Below, one piece after another: positions 26,499 to 36,354 of a DNA stretch of 64,000 bases (the stretch's first letter is position 1; each line of letters begins with the position of its first letter). The stretch comes from CAVTWY01 sp963738575. GTDB lineage: Bacteria > Pseudomonadota > Gammaproteobacteria > Burkholderiales > Burkholderiaceae_C. The notes below the pieces were generated by a model. That model did not search any database. It was not told the origin of the DNA and saw nothing but the letters and a program-made list of their open reading frames with translations. The translations under genes and the position numbers were made by a program. The stretch is taken from NCBI GenBank assembly GCA_963738575.1, contig CAVTWY010000004.1, forward strand, positions 186,001-250,000, read 5' to 3'.

Positions 26499-27862
26499 AC
26501 AACCTGATCCCCTGGTCTGGCCGGGACATGACTCACGATGTATCGATGCTTGCCTGACTTCTCCGCCGGGATGTCGGCGACCCATGTCACCTCAACCCTA
26601 ACCGAGGAACCGAGGCGACGCCGGAATCCGTCACAAATTGCGGATGAAATGCTTTGCTGATTCAAAACCCCCGAAGGCTGAATCAGCACCTGCGTGTGTA
26701 TTTGGCTGTGTTGAATGATCTTGAACTGACGCAGCCCCTCGATGTCCCGAAGGACATAGATCAGCGCCAACCCATGCATCACAGCACCCTCCGCCGTCAC
26801 CACAAAGTCAGTCGTGCGCCCTTGGATTTCTTGGAGCAAGGGCAAGCCCCGCCCACAGGCACAACGGCCCGAGTTGCGCACAGCAATGTCACCTGTTCGA
26901 TACCTGACAAACGGGAAGTCGGCCGTATCAAGGTGCGTCACGACAATCTCCCCTGGTTGTCCGTCTGCGACTTGCGCCCCATCAGCGTCCAAGATTTCAA
27001 TGATGACGTCTTCCGCCGTGATGTGCATGCCGCCGCTGGGGCACTCATGCGCCAGAAAGCCTGCATCACGCCCTCCGTACCCGTTGGCGACAGGACACCC
27101 AAATACGTCTTCAATCATGGCCCGCTGATTGTCATAGAGTCGCTCACTGGTGACAAACGCCACGCGAATCCCCAAGCCTTTCATGTCGACACCACGGCGC
27201 TGCGCATGCTGCGCGATGTGGCTCAGTGCCGAAGGATAACCAAACAGCATCCGTGGTCGTCGCTTGCGAATGGTGTCCAGGTGCACGTCCAGCGCACGCT
27301 CACCCATGTCAAATGCAGGCAATAGCTGCGATCGCATCAAGCGGTCTCGCCAATGCCGAATACCGTCTTGGGCACCGAGTTCGATGGGTGACCCCCAGAC
27401 AACAATTTCTGGGTCACCGATGTCCACCCCCCACCACCGGGTTGCACGCCACTTGGCCGCGACGTCGTGGCTGACGCGTTGCTTGCCGAGGTAGAAAACC
27501 AGCGGCTCGCCCGAACTGCCACCGGTGTTGGAGCGGGCCAGCCCAACGGCGCCGGGCCGCTTCATGGCCTCCACGTTGGCGCGAATGGTGGGCTTGTCGA
27601 GCAACGGCAGTTTTAACAGGTCGCTCGTCGAGGTGACTTTTGAGGGCTCGAATCCGCGCTCGGCAAAGAGCTGGCGGTAATAGGGCACGTCCCGTCCAAT
27701 GCCCATCAAAAGCGTTCGAAGGCGGTCGGCCTGATGTTGCGCCAGGCGTGAAGGCTCCCACCACTGGCTTTGCTCAAGCGCGCGACGCACCCGCACGGTG
27801 TCGTGCGACTTCAGTCGTTCTTGCAGTGGGAATATCAGACCCGAAATCAGCTCGGTGTACAT
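26495..27862 (-). CDS. CapK/phenylacetate-CoA ligase-like AMP-forming enzyme
   Basis: The 455-residue protein has an adenylate-forming P-loop-like motif SNTGGSSGEPLVFY near residue 111. NGYGGRDAGFLAHEC and RYRTGDIA follow, in the order seen in PaaK/CapK relatives. A CACGRGLP segment could bind metal as in that group. Members in capsule and EPS loci are thought to activate or transfer an acyl or amino-acid group onto the glycan. The substrate is unknown. ATG 27862 is the first in-frame start; a 70-base gap separates it from the upstream GT4 gene. Confidence 0.8.
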   Translation of the reverse strand: MYTELISGLIFPLQERLKSHDTVRVRRALEQSQWWEPSRLAQHQADRLRTLLMGIGRDVPYYRQLFAERGFEPSKVTSTSDLLKLPLLDKPTIRANVEAMKRPGAVGLARSNTGGSSGEPLVFYLGKQRVSHDVAAKWRATRWWGVDIGDPEIVVWGSPIELGAQDGIRHWRDRLMRSQLLPAFDMGERALDVHLDTIRKRRPRMLFGYPSALSHIAQHAQRRGVDMKGLGIRVAFVTSERLYDNQRAMIEDVFGCPVANGYGGRDAGFLAHECPSGGMHITAEDVIIEILDADGAQVADGQPGEIVVTHLDTADFPFVRYRTGDIAVRNSGRCACGRGLPLLQEIQGRTTDFVVTAEGAVMHGLALIYVLRDIEGLRQFKIIQHSQIHTQVLIQPSGVLNQQSISSAICDGFRRRLGSSVRVEVTWVADIPAEKSGKHRYIVSHVPARPGDQVV

Positions 27863-27932
27863 GCGTCTTAACCAAACACGCTGGCGGCGGTGCGCAAGCC
27901 GATGCAGACAGCATGGGCTTTACCGAGCGCCC

Positions 27933-29219
27933 TCATGAACGGGCCTCGCTGGATTCACCTAGCGATTGATCCACTCGCGCCAGCGACAGAAAGTTTTCCT
28001 TCAACTGCAAGACCCGCTTGTCCCAGGTGTTGGCCTGCGCGTACCGACGGATGGCAGCACGGTCCCACGGGGCGCGAATGGCCGCGTCCAGGGCGCTACA
28101 AAGGGCACGCTCATCGTCAAAGGGAACCACCGTGCCGACATCGCCCGAGCACACCACCTCGCGGTTGCCACCCACGTCCGTCGTTACCACTGGCAGCCCA
28201 CATGCCATGGCTTCAAGCAAGACATTCGCCCAGCCTTCGTTGCGGGTGGACAGTGCAAACACGTTGGCTGCCGACAAGGCATGCCGCAGCTCGTTGGGCT
28301 TTAGGGCCCCGAGAAAGTGCACGCAGTCTTGCAGCCCAAGCTGTTGGCGCAGCAAATGCAAGGTCTCGGTCATGTCGCCCTCCGGCGAAGGCCCACCCAC
28401 CACCAAGTATTGAAGCCCTGGGTGAGACTTTCGCAGCTCGGGGAGGCATCTCATGACACGGTGAAAGCCCTTTCGTTCCACCAAGCCCCCCACCGTGATC
28501 AGCACGGGCGCGTCTTGCGCCACGCCAAACCGCTCACGCGAGGCGGCAGCTGGCTCGGGGAAAAAGGTCTCGATGTCAACGCCATTGCCCACCACCTCCA
28601 CCTTGTGCGCAGGCACGCCCAGTGACAGTGCCACGGATTGCAGCGAGCTGGATACCGCAAAAACGCGGTCGGCACCGCACAGTGCGCGTGCCATCAAGGG
28701 GCCCAGCACTTTGTCTTTGGCCAAACGAGATTCGGTCCCTCGCATGGTGATGGTGCAAGGTACCCCCAAGCGTTTTGCGAGCTGCACGGCCGCTGCGCCA
28801 TCGGGGTAGGCAAAGTGCGCGTCGATTAGATCGAGCCGCCCTGCCGCGCGAAGCTTTTTCATTCGCGTGTACGCGCCAGCCGCCATCAAGTGCCCGTCCC
28901 ACCGCTTGAGGACGGAGGGAAAGCTGAAGAAGCGCGGATACCAAACGTCATGCGTGCGCTGGGTGTCGTGCGCCGGCGCGCCGGGCCTGAAGGCTGGCCT
29001 CCATCGTCGCAAGATCGATTGCCCCGGAAACCAAGGCTGCGGCGACACCACCGAAAGCGGAAAATCACGCCCCACCCTGAACATTCGCTCACGGATGAAC
29101 AAGCCGGCCATCGGTTGTGTTTTGCTGGGAAACAAGCTGCTAAGCACCACAAGGCTTGGTCTGGTTGGCGTCTTCGCACCACCCTCGGCTGTGGTTTGAG
29201 CATCTGTGAGCTGTGACAT
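27933..29219 (-). CDS. Glycosyltransferase family 4
   Basis: The 428-residue GT-B enzyme has an N-terminal SLVVLSSLFPSKTQPMAG block. The C-terminal donor domain has GNGVDIETF, ITVGGLVERKGFHRV and the EGWANVLLEAMACGLPVV motif with its Glu. It would add a sugar to the lipid-linked repeat unit on the cytoplasmic side. ATG 29219 overlaps the upstream stop by one base (TGATG). Longer in-frame starts would read far into the neighbour and are rejected. Confidence 0.88.
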   Translation of the reverse strand: MSQLTDAQTTAEGGAKTPTRPSLVVLSSLFPSKTQPMAGLFIRERMFRVGRDFPLSVVSPQPWFPGQSILRRWRPAFRPGAPAHDTQRTHDVWYPRFFSFPSVLKRWDGHLMAAGAYTRMKKLRAAGRLDLIDAHFAYPDGAAAVQLAKRLGVPCTITMRGTESRLAKDKVLGPLMARALCGADRVFAVSSSLQSVALSLGVPAHKVEVVGNGVDIETFFPEPAAASRERFGVAQDAPVLITVGGLVERKGFHRVMRCLPELRKSHPGLQYLVVGGPSPEGDMTETLHLLRQQLGLQDCVHFLGALKPNELRHALSAANVFALSTRNEGWANVLLEAMACGLPVVTTDVGGNREVVCSGDVGTVVPFDDERALCSALDAAIRAPWDRAAIRRYAQANTWDKRVLQLKENFLSLARVDQSLGESSEARS

Positions 29220-30427
29220 CACTGCTGCCCCTGCTTCAAGCGCGCAAAAGGGGCTGCATACCGGGCCACCGACGCTTGCCACGTGCGCTCTACTTCGACA
29301 AAGCGCCTGCCTGCGGCTCGCCACCGGGGCCACGCGTCTTTCTGGGCAAGGGTGTCGAGCAAGGTGCGCGCAAGGTCGTCGGCGCGCCCAGCCGCAAAGA
29401 GTCGCCCTGTAACGCCATCACGAATCAGCTCCCGGTGCCCACCAACATCGCTGGCGACAAGCAGGCGCCCCTGAGCCATTGCTTCCAGCGGCTTCAGTGG
29501 TGTCACCAAGTCGGTCAACCGCATGCGATGGCGCGGGTACGCGAGGATGTCGATCAAGTCGTAGTAGCGCTGCACGTCGACATGGGGCACACGGCCGGTG
29601 AAGACCACCTTGTCTTGCAAACCCAGCGCAGCGGCTTGGGCTTTCAAAGCAGCCTCTTGCGGCCCGCCTCCCACCAGCAACACCCGAACGTCGGGCCGCG
29701 CCTGCAGCACGGCAGGCAATGCTTCCATCAACAGGTCCAGGCCCTCGTACGCATAAAAAGACCCGATGAAGCCCACCACGGCGGCGTCTGCCAGGCCCAG
29801 GTGCGCACAGAGGTTCGCGTCAGGCACGCCACCAGGCTCAAAAGCCTCAATATCCACCGCATTGGGAATCACGGTGACCTTGTCCACTGAAACACCACGC
29901 TCGACGATGTCGCGGCGCAGCCCTTCACAGATGGTGAACACGTGGGCAACACGCTTGAGTGCCCGCGTCTCGTACCCCCGCGTGAGCCGGTAGCGCAGAC
30001 TGCCCTCACTCGTCGTGCCGTGGTCCACCGCGGCGTCCTCCCAAAACGCACGCACTTCGTAGACGACGGGAATGTTAAGTCGCGCTCCCACCGCCAAAGC
30101 TGGCATGGCATTGAGCACGGGTGAATGGGCGTGGATGATGTCCGGGCGCACGGTGCGGGCCACGTCATTTAGGCGCTGCTCGAGTTGGCGCATGAGCGCC
30201 CATTCGCGCAGGCCTGCAGGTTTGTTGTCCAAACCCTTGGCCGCTGTGCGATAAAAGTGCAAGCCATCGACCGTCTCTTCGTCCACCGTGCAACCGGTCT
30301 GCTTCGGGCTCGTCAGGTGAAACGTCTCCCACCCCAAACGGCGCTGCTCTCGCAAAATCGCGCGCGTGCGAAAGGTGTAGCCGCTGTGCAGCGGAATCGA
30401 GTGGTCCAGGACGTGCAAGATTCGCAT
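29219..30427 (-). CDS. Exosortase A-associated glycosyltransferase (TIGR04063 type, GT4)
   Basis: The 402-residue protein starts MRILHVLDHSIPLHSGY, the characteristic opening of this exosortase A-linked group. Later motifs are RFAFWED-like VRAFWEDAAVDHG, IPNAVDIEAFEPGG, GFIGSFYAYEGLDLL and LKPLEAMAQGRLLVASDVGG. It is predicted to be a cytoplasmic glycosyltransferase for the EPS repeat. ATG 30427 is preferred; a GTG at 30439 overlapping the upstream stop would add four residues. Confidence 0.9.
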   Translation of the reverse strand: MRILHVLDHSIPLHSGYTFRTRAILREQRRLGWETFHLTSPKQTGCTVDEETVDGLHFYRTAAKGLDNKPAGLREWALMRQLEQRLNDVARTVRPDIIHAHSPVLNAMPALAVGARLNIPVVYEVRAFWEDAAVDHGTTSEGSLRYRLTRGYETRALKRVAHVFTICEGLRRDIVERGVSVDKVTVIPNAVDIEAFEPGGVPDANLCAHLGLADAAVVGFIGSFYAYEGLDLLMEALPAVLQARPDVRVLLVGGGPQEAALKAQAAALGLQDKVVFTGRVPHVDVQRYYDLIDILAYPRHRMRLTDLVTPLKPLEAMAQGRLLVASDVGGHRELIRDGVTGRLFAAGRADDLARTLLDTLAQKDAWPRWRAAGRRFVEVERTWQASVARYAAPFARLKQGQQ

Positions 30428-30435
30428 GCTGTCTT

Positions 30436-32382
30436 TCACGCCAAGGCGCCCGTGGCACGGGTGGCGGGTACAACCTCAGGCGGGTTGGCGCCGTCCACCA
30501 CGTTGCGCAAGAAGGCTTCGAACATCAACAACGTCCAAAGTGGCGCGCTGTAGTCACGCACACCCGATTGATGGTCATCCACGAGCTCGCGCAGGTAGGC
30601 TGCATCAAACCAACCCGTTGACGCCAAACGCTCGCCGGTGACGGCTTCGCGAACCCGCTGGCGCAACGGCCCACGAAACCACTGCGCCAAGGGCACCGAG
30701 AATCCCATTTTGGGTCGGTACAGCACCTCGTGGGGCAACAGCGGCTCCATCGCTTTTTTGAGCAGCACCTTGCTTTCCTGGCCCCGAATCTTGAGCGACG
30801 GCGCCAGGCTTGCAACCCACTCAACCAGTTCATGATCCATCAGCGGTTCGCGCACCTCAAGGGAATGTGCCATGCTGGCGCGGTCCACCTTGGTGTTGAT
30901 GTCGCCCACCAAGTACGTCTTCAAGTCGAGGTACTGAATCGTCGACAGCGCATCCGGCGCCTGGCCCTTGGCCGCATGGCGACGAAACACGTCAAACGCC
31001 GAGTAGTCGGCCAGCGAGCGTTTGAACGTCGGGCTGAACAAACGTGCGCGCATCGGCCCGCGCATGATCGACACCGCATGAAAGTAAGCTTCGACGGGTG
31101 TTCGCGCCATCCCCTCAAACGTGGTTTTGGCGCGCAACACGCGAGGGGCCCAATCAGCCTTAGGGTAGACACGACCCAAAAAACCAAACAACGGTTGTCG
31201 CACGCCCAGCGGCAGGGTTGATCGCATCCGATCTTCCATCAAATGCATGCGGTAGCGCCGGTAGCCACCGAAGCTTTCGTCCCCGCCGTCGCCCGACAAC
31301 GCAACCGTGACGTGTTTGCGGGCAAGTTGGCAGACGCGGTAAGTGGGTATGGCCGAGCTGTCGGCGTAGGGCTCGTCGTACAGACTCGCCAAGGTGTCGA
31401 TCAGGTCGAAGTCGTCACTCTTGACAACTTCCATGCGGTGCTTGGTTTGGTAACGGTCGGCCACCATTTGGGCAAAGGCCGACTCGTTGTAAGCCTTGAC
31501 GTCAAACCCGATGGCGCAGGTGTTGACAGGCGTGTCAGACAAACCCGCCATGGTGGCCACCACCGCGCTCGAGTCAACGCCACCCGACAAAAACGCGCCC
31601 AGCGGCACCTCAGCGATCATGCGCAGCCGCACCGACTCGCGCAGGCGTTCGCGCAGCTCGTCGCATGCTGCTTCGTCGCTCATGGTGCGGTCGGCGGTGA
31701 AGGCAACGTCCCAATATTCGCGCACCACCGGCGCGGGTTCACCCCGCCGCCACGTCAACCAATGGCCCGGAGGCAACTTGGCAGCTTGCGCAAAGATGGT
31801 GCGCGGCTCGGCCACATACCCCAGGGCGAAGTACTCCTCCACGGCCAATGGGTCGATGGTGCGTGACAAGTCACCGTGGGCCAAGAGCGATTTGAGTTCG
31901 GAGCCAAACAGCAACCAACCGTCTGGCAGCACCGCGTAGTGCATCGGCTTGACGCCCAGGCGATCGCGGGCCATGAACAGTGTCTGGCGGTTGCGGTCCC
32001 AAAGCGCGAAGGAAAACATGCCTCGCAGTCGCTCAACGCACTTTTCGCCCCAGGCCTCCCACGCATGCACGATCACCTCGGTGTCGCTGCGCGTTCGAAA
32101 CACATGCCCCAGCGCCTCCAGCTCGGGCACCAGCGACTGAAAGTTGTAGATCTCGCCATTGAAGACGATGACAACCGACCCATCCTCGTTGAACAACGGC
32201 TGTTGGCCGGTGGCAATGTCGATGATCGAAAGACGCCGGTGGCCAAACCCCACGCCGGGCTCAACGTGAAGGCTGCCTTCGTCGGGGCCGCGATGGTGCT
32301 GTGAGTCGTTCATGCGCGCCAGCACCTCGCGGTTGGCCTGGCGCTGCCCGCGGGTGTCGAAGAAGCCTGTGATGCCACACAT
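30436..32382 (-). CDS. Asparagine synthase-like amidotransferase, exosortase A system (TIGR03108 type)
   Basis: The 648-residue protein starts MCGITGFFD, leaving Cys2 as the glutaminase nucleophile after Met removal. The N-terminal class II amidotransferase domain has HHRGPDEGS, HRRLSIIDI and FNGEIYN. The synthetase domain has the ATP-binding loop AFLSGGVDSSAV near residue 265 and ALSGDGGDESFGGY. It would transfer glutamine-derived nitrogen to an unknown carboxyl, perhaps amidating a uronic acid or peptide in the EPS system. ATG 32382 gives the required N-terminal Cys. The neighbouring glycosyltransferase stops four bases upstream. Confidence 0.92.
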   Translation of the reverse strand: MCGITGFFDTRGQRQANREVLARMNDSQHHRGPDEGSLHVEPGVGFGHRRLSIIDIATGQQPLFNEDGSVVIVFNGEIYNFQSLVPELEALGHVFRTRSDTEVIVHAWEAWGEKCVERLRGMFSFALWDRNRQTLFMARDRLGVKPMHYAVLPDGWLLFGSELKSLLAHGDLSRTIDPLAVEEYFALGYVAEPRTIFAQAAKLPPGHWLTWRRGEPAPVVREYWDVAFTADRTMSDEAACDELRERLRESVRLRMIAEVPLGAFLSGGVDSSAVVATMAGLSDTPVNTCAIGFDVKAYNESAFAQMVADRYQTKHRMEVVKSDDFDLIDTLASLYDEPYADSSAIPTYRVCQLARKHVTVALSGDGGDESFGGYRRYRMHLMEDRMRSTLPLGVRQPLFGFLGRVYPKADWAPRVLRAKTTFEGMARTPVEAYFHAVSIMRGPMRARLFSPTFKRSLADYSAFDVFRRHAAKGQAPDALSTIQYLDLKTYLVGDINTKVDRASMAHSLEVREPLMDHELVEWVASLAPSLKIRGQESKVLLKKAMEPLLPHEVLYRPKMGFSVPLAQWFRGPLRQRVREAVTGERLASTGWFDAAYLRELVDDHQSGVRDYSAPLWTLLMFEAFLRNVVDGANPPEVVPATRATGALA

Positions 32383-32386
32383 GATT

Positions 32387-33601
32387 TCAAGGGCTCCCAG
32401 TGGCGCGCCGCAACATGGCATCAGGTTGCCGATGCAGCACCTTGTTGTAGACATGCACGTAGGCATCGACCATCGCTTGCAGGCTGAAGCGCTCCTCGAC
32501 CCTTGCACGGCCTGCTTCACCCAGGCGCCGGACCATGGTGTCGTCATCGGCCAGTGCCACCAGGTGAGACGCCAATGCATCGACATCATCGCTGGCCACG
32601 AGGCGGCCCGTCACGCCATCGGCCACCAATTCGGCGTTGCCGCCAACCCGCGTGGCCACCACCGGCAAGCCTGTGGCCATGGCCTCAAGGATGGTGTTGG
32701 AGATTCCCTCTGCTTGAGAGGGAAGCACAAACGCGTCCAGGCATCGCATCTGCTCAGGCACATCATGAAGTTCTCCAGGCAACCAAGCCAGCGCTTCGAC
32801 GCCAGCGTCTTGCAATGTCTTAAAAACCACCTCGCGCAAGGGGCCGTCCCCGATGCACGCCAACCGAAGTCGGTTGTGCAAATCGGGTCGGGATACCAGA
32901 GCCCGCACAAACGCCTTGGCCAGCAAGGGTTGATTTTTCACGGTCTGCATCCGACCCACCGTGCCCACCACAAAGTGCCGGGACTCACTAAAAGGGCACC
33001 CCGACTCGGCGCGCTGCTGCCACGGCCGCTTGCCAAGCGCGAGCGGCGCAAACCGCATTGCGTCAACGCCGTTGAGGATCTGGGTGATCTTGCGCGTTGG
33101 CACCCCCACGCCGTGGCGAAGGTAATCGGCCAAATCGCCAGACAGCGCGATCTGGTGGTTGACGAAAGGTTGGTACAAGCGGCGAATCCAACGGTAGCGA
33201 GCGACCGTGCCGTCAGGGTCGCTCGAGTCACGTCCGTGCTCACCATGCACGCGGGCCGGCACGCCGGCGGCCCACGCCACGGGCGCCATCTCGAGTGCCG
33301 CGAGGTTGCGCGTGTGAACCACTGAGGGTTGCCATTGGCGCAACAGCTTGTGAAGCGCACCGTAGACTTTGGAGCCGTGGCCCGGTGGCTTGTGCAAGGC
33401 TTCGATAGCCACGTCGGCGCGCCGATGAAGGCGAGACGAAAATGCCTCCGATGCATCCGTCAAGGACACGATGGCATGCCGAAAGCGAGTGGAAGGCATG
33501 TGGTTGATCAAATTGACCACCCCGTTCTCCAAACCGCCCACATCAAAGCGATACACAACGTGCACCACCAACGGTCGAGGGTCGAAGGTCTTGGCGCTCA
33601 T
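32387..33601 (-). CDS. PEP-CTERM/EpsH1-associated sugar transferase (TIGR03088 type, GT4)
   Basis: The 404-residue protein shows PLVVHVVYRFDVGGLENG at the start, as in this exosortase A-linked GT4 group. The motifs VHGEHGRDSSDP, GTVGRMQTVKNQPLL and EGISNTILEAMATGLPVVATRVGG follow. It probably extends the lipid-linked repeat unit. The ATG overlaps the exosortase stop by four bases. Confidence 0.9.
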   Translation of the reverse strand: MSAKTFDPRPLVVHVVYRFDVGGLENGVVNLINHMPSTRFRHAIVSLTDASEAFSSRLHRRADVAIEALHKPPGHGSKVYGALHKLLRQWQPSVVHTRNLAALEMAPVAWAAGVPARVHGEHGRDSSDPDGTVARYRWIRRLYQPFVNHQIALSGDLADYLRHGVGVPTRKITQILNGVDAMRFAPLALGKRPWQQRAESGCPFSESRHFVVGTVGRMQTVKNQPLLAKAFVRALVSRPDLHNRLRLACIGDGPLREVVFKTLQDAGVEALAWLPGELHDVPEQMRCLDAFVLPSQAEGISNTILEAMATGLPVVATRVGGNAELVADGVTGRLVASDDVDALASHLVALADDDTMVRRLGEAGRARVEERFSLQAMVDAYVHVYNKVLHRQPDAMLRRATGSP

Positions 33602-35157
33602 GGCTTTGACGTTGCTGCCGCCAAGGACCCATCGATGGCCTTGGCGTGTGTCCGCAAGAATGATTCGATGACCGCGTCGGCTTGTGCGTCCAACGGCGTT
33701 GCCAGCATGATCACGGCCCCGTCACCGTGGCCCTGTGTCAAGCGCTGGATCACCTGTTGCCCCTTGGCTTGGGCATCACTCACCATCCATCGGCCCGCCA
33801 ACCAATAGGCGGTCCACACGCGAACGCGGCCTGCTGACCCTGCGTCAAGCGCGCCCCCGCGCCGCAGGGTCTCGGTGCGAAACGCAGGCAGGCCTCCCTG
33901 GCCTGCGCGCACGCCTGCGTCATACGCCGCCCACGACTTGCCATCGGAAGGCTCGACCGTGTTGGTCGAACTGACAAGCTTGCCCTGCCCACCTGGTTGC
34001 TGGTAGTAGCCCACCCAAAGCCATATCGGTTTTTCGCTTGCGTTTTGTCGGTAGGTGCCCTCCATCGTTGCCGATGCCTGCCGGTAACCGGGTGCCCACG
34101 GCATGGGCGTTTCAGCGCCCTGATTCCAGCCATCAGCCGCTGTTGGCAGCGCCACGCGCACGCTCGTGCCGATGCGCGCACGGTCAAGGTGCGAGGCCCA
34201 TACTTGCGAAGCCAACAGCAGGCCCGTAGCACCCAAAGCCACCGTCCACGGCAAGGCCATCGACGCAAGCCGCTGCACGCTGCCAGTTGCGGGATTTGCA
34301 TCCAACCGACGATCGTCATCCCCGTCGCTCAGGTGCGTATCGGCCCAGCGCGCGCCGATCAGAAACATCGCACCAATCACGAGCCCAAAAAACACCCATC
34401 CGTAAATGAGGTGATCCACGCCGCCCGCCAACTTGTTGCCCGACATGTGCCCGATCAAAACGATGAGGAAGGCACGCACCCAGTTGGCAAGCACGGGCAC
34501 CAACAGCGACGCGGCGATGAAGACAAGCCGTTTGCGCATGGATCGGTAGGACAAGTACGCATACAACGTTCCGACCATGAAAGAGGCAATGAGGTAGCGC
34601 ACACCGCTGCAGGCCTCCACCACCGACCAGCTGCCTGACGGAATCACAAACTCGAGACCTTCGCGGTAAACGGGAATGCCAGCCATGCGCAGTGCAAAAA
34701 CCGTGAAGTCTGCCGTCCACACCATGAGCCTGGGCACTGCAAATTCACCAAATGGCACGGCGAAAAACAAGAATGCGAGCGGAAACATCAACGCCTTGGC
34801 CACCGCCCACCCAAACAGTGTTGGCACCAACAGCACGATGATGGCCACCAAAGCAAACTGCGACACAGCGCCCACGGTTGCCAACTGCCCAATCAGCCAC
34901 GCAAGGCACACCAACGCCATCGGCAACAGCATCCATGGCACTGGGCGCCATGGCAATCGCGCCAACAACTCGCGGCGCTGCCACACCAACCACATTGCTA
35001 TCGGCGGCACCAAGAAGCCATGCATGAAGGTGTCCGACCGCGACCAAACCGACACCATCGCTTGGCCGGTATCGCGCAGCAGCCACAACGCCGCAGCGAT
35101 GACCAGCACCGCCGGCATCAGTGGTGCCCAAGAGGGTGCTCGAGCCACCACGGTCAT
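33598..35157 (-). CDS. xrtA: Exosortase A fused to EpsI domain
   Basis: The 519-residue inner-membrane protein has eight or so membrane helices over residues 10-280. The exosortase catalytic set is complete: Cys183 in VVEACSGVRYLIAS, Arg228 in NWVRAFLIVLIGH and His249 in GVDHLIYGW. After a membrane helix near residue 305, residues about 325-519 form an EpsI-type domain containing MEGTYRQNASEKPIWLWVGYYQQPGG (seen in pieces WLWVGYYQQP and SSTNTVEPSDGKSW). Exosortases cleave PEP-CTERM proteins at the inner membrane and are thought to transfer them to another acceptor. The fusion is typical of XrtA. ATG 35157 overlaps the upstream stop; longer starts are rejected. Confidence 0.95.
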   Translation of the reverse strand: MTVVARAPSWAPLMPAVLVIAAALWLLRDTGQAMVSVWSRSDTFMHGFLVPPIAMWLVWQRRELLARLPWRPVPWMLLPMALVCLAWLIGQLATVGAVSQFALVAIIVLLVPTLFGWAVAKALMFPLAFLFFAVPFGEFAVPRLMVWTADFTVFALRMAGIPVYREGLEFVIPSGSWSVVEACSGVRYLIASFMVGTLYAYLSYRSMRKRLVFIAASLLVPVLANWVRAFLIVLIGHMSGNKLAGGVDHLIYGWVFFGLVIGAMFLIGARWADTHLSDGDDDRRLDANPATGSVQRLASMALPWTVALGATGLLLASQVWASHLDRARIGTSVRVALPTAADGWNQGAETPMPWAPGYRQASATMEGTYRQNASEKPIWLWVGYYQQPGGQGKLVSSTNTVEPSDGKSWAAYDAGVRAGQGGLPAFRTETLRRGGALDAGSAGRVRVWTAYWLAGRWMVSDAQAKGQQVIQRLTQGHGDGAVIMLATPLDAQADAVIESFLRTHAKAIDGSLAAATSKP

Positions 35158-36347
35158 GCTGCTTCCAGGCATGTGGCAAACGGTTGCAAGCGCGCGTCCC
35201 ACGCGTACCGGCGCTCGACGCACTCGCGCCCGGCTTGCCCCATGGTCTGCGCACGCGGTGCCTGCTCTAGTAACTGAGTGATTTCGCGCACGTAGTCTGA
35301 CGCGCTCGTTGCTGCTGCCAAATGCTGTCCGGCTGTCGCGTCGATGGCTTCGACGCAAGCACTTGCCGCCACCACTGGGCGGCCCATGGCCATGGCCTCA
35401 AGTACTTTGTTTTGCACGCCCCTCGCCAGGCGCAAGGGCGCCACCACCACCGCAGCATGTTGCAGCCAAGCACGCACATCGTCGACAGTCCCCGTCACGC
35501 GAACGGCGTCACTGGCAAGCGCCAAGACGGCAGGAGAGGGACTGCGACCCACAACCGTCAGCCGCGCCGCTGGCCAGCGCAAACGCAACAAGGGCAAGAC
35601 CTCTTGCGCAAACCACACCACAGCGTCTTCGTTGGGCCAATAGTCCATGGCACCCGTGAAGACAATGGGTGTTTCGTCAGCCGCAAAGGGTGATGTGCGA
35701 CTCGGGTCGATCGAAAAGAAGCGGGCGTCAACGCCATTGCCTACTGCCTGAAGGTTGGCCGCGCATTCGGGCGCCGACTGCGCGAACAGCTCTACCTCTT
35801 TGGGGGTGACAAAAAAGCAGTGCTTGTTCTTCGCCGCAACCTTTCGCTCGTACGCAAGCAAGTGTTCGGCCTCGCGCCGGTACAACCACGACAGCGGCCA
35901 GGGCCTTGCGGCGGCATAGTCGCGCCACTTGGCCGAGTCGACATCGACGAAGTCCACCACCCTGGGCAACTCGATGCCTTCGGCGTACGGCGCCATCGAC
36001 GACGAAAAGACCACCACGGCATCGATCTGGCGCCGCGCCACCAAGTCATCGACCCAAGTGCGCAATGCCTTGTTCTTGTAATAGACCAGCGTCAAGGGCG
36101 CGCCTTGAAACAACCCTGCAAGACTCGCGAGACGGGCGCGCCAAGGGTGCAGCCGAACGGCCTTGACTTCATGGCACCACTGCGCCACGGTAGACACATG
36201 GGCTTCGTCGTGAGGATCATCCACAAAAGTCCCCAGCAACACGTCATGGCGCGACGCTAAAAACCGCAGCAGGTGATAGGAGCGCACCTTGTCACCCTTG
36301 TTGGGCGGGTAAGGCATGCGATGAACCAGCAACAAGACGCGCGCCAT
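35154..36347 (-). CDS. PEP-CTERM/EpsH1-associated sugar transferase (TIGR03087 type, GT4)
   Basis: The 397-residue protein begins MARVLLLVHRMPYPPNKGDK, the hallmark of this exosortase A-associated group. FVDVDSAKWRDYA, GNGVDARFFS, IVFTGAMDYWPNEDAV and ARGVQNKVLEAMAMGRPVV follow. It is a GT-B enzyme predicted to act on the EPS repeat. ATG 36347 gives the family start and lies seven bases from the FemAB-like stop. Confidence 0.9.
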   Translation of the reverse strand: MARVLLLVHRMPYPPNKGDKVRSYHLLRFLASRHDVLLGTFVDDPHDEAHVSTVAQWCHEVKAVRLHPWRARLASLAGLFQGAPLTLVYYKNKALRTWVDDLVARRQIDAVVVFSSSMAPYAEGIELPRVVDFVDVDSAKWRDYAAARPWPLSWLYRREAEHLLAYERKVAAKNKHCFFVTPKEVELFAQSAPECAANLQAVGNGVDARFFSIDPSRTSPFAADETPIVFTGAMDYWPNEDAVVWFAQEVLPLLRLRWPAARLTVVGRSPSPAVLALASDAVRVTGTVDDVRAWLQHAAVVVAPLRLARGVQNKVLEAMAMGRPVVAASACVEAIDATAGQHLAAATSASDYVREITQLLEQAPRAQTMGQAGRECVERRYAWDARLQPFATCLEAA

Positions 36348-36354
36348 GCTGCCG

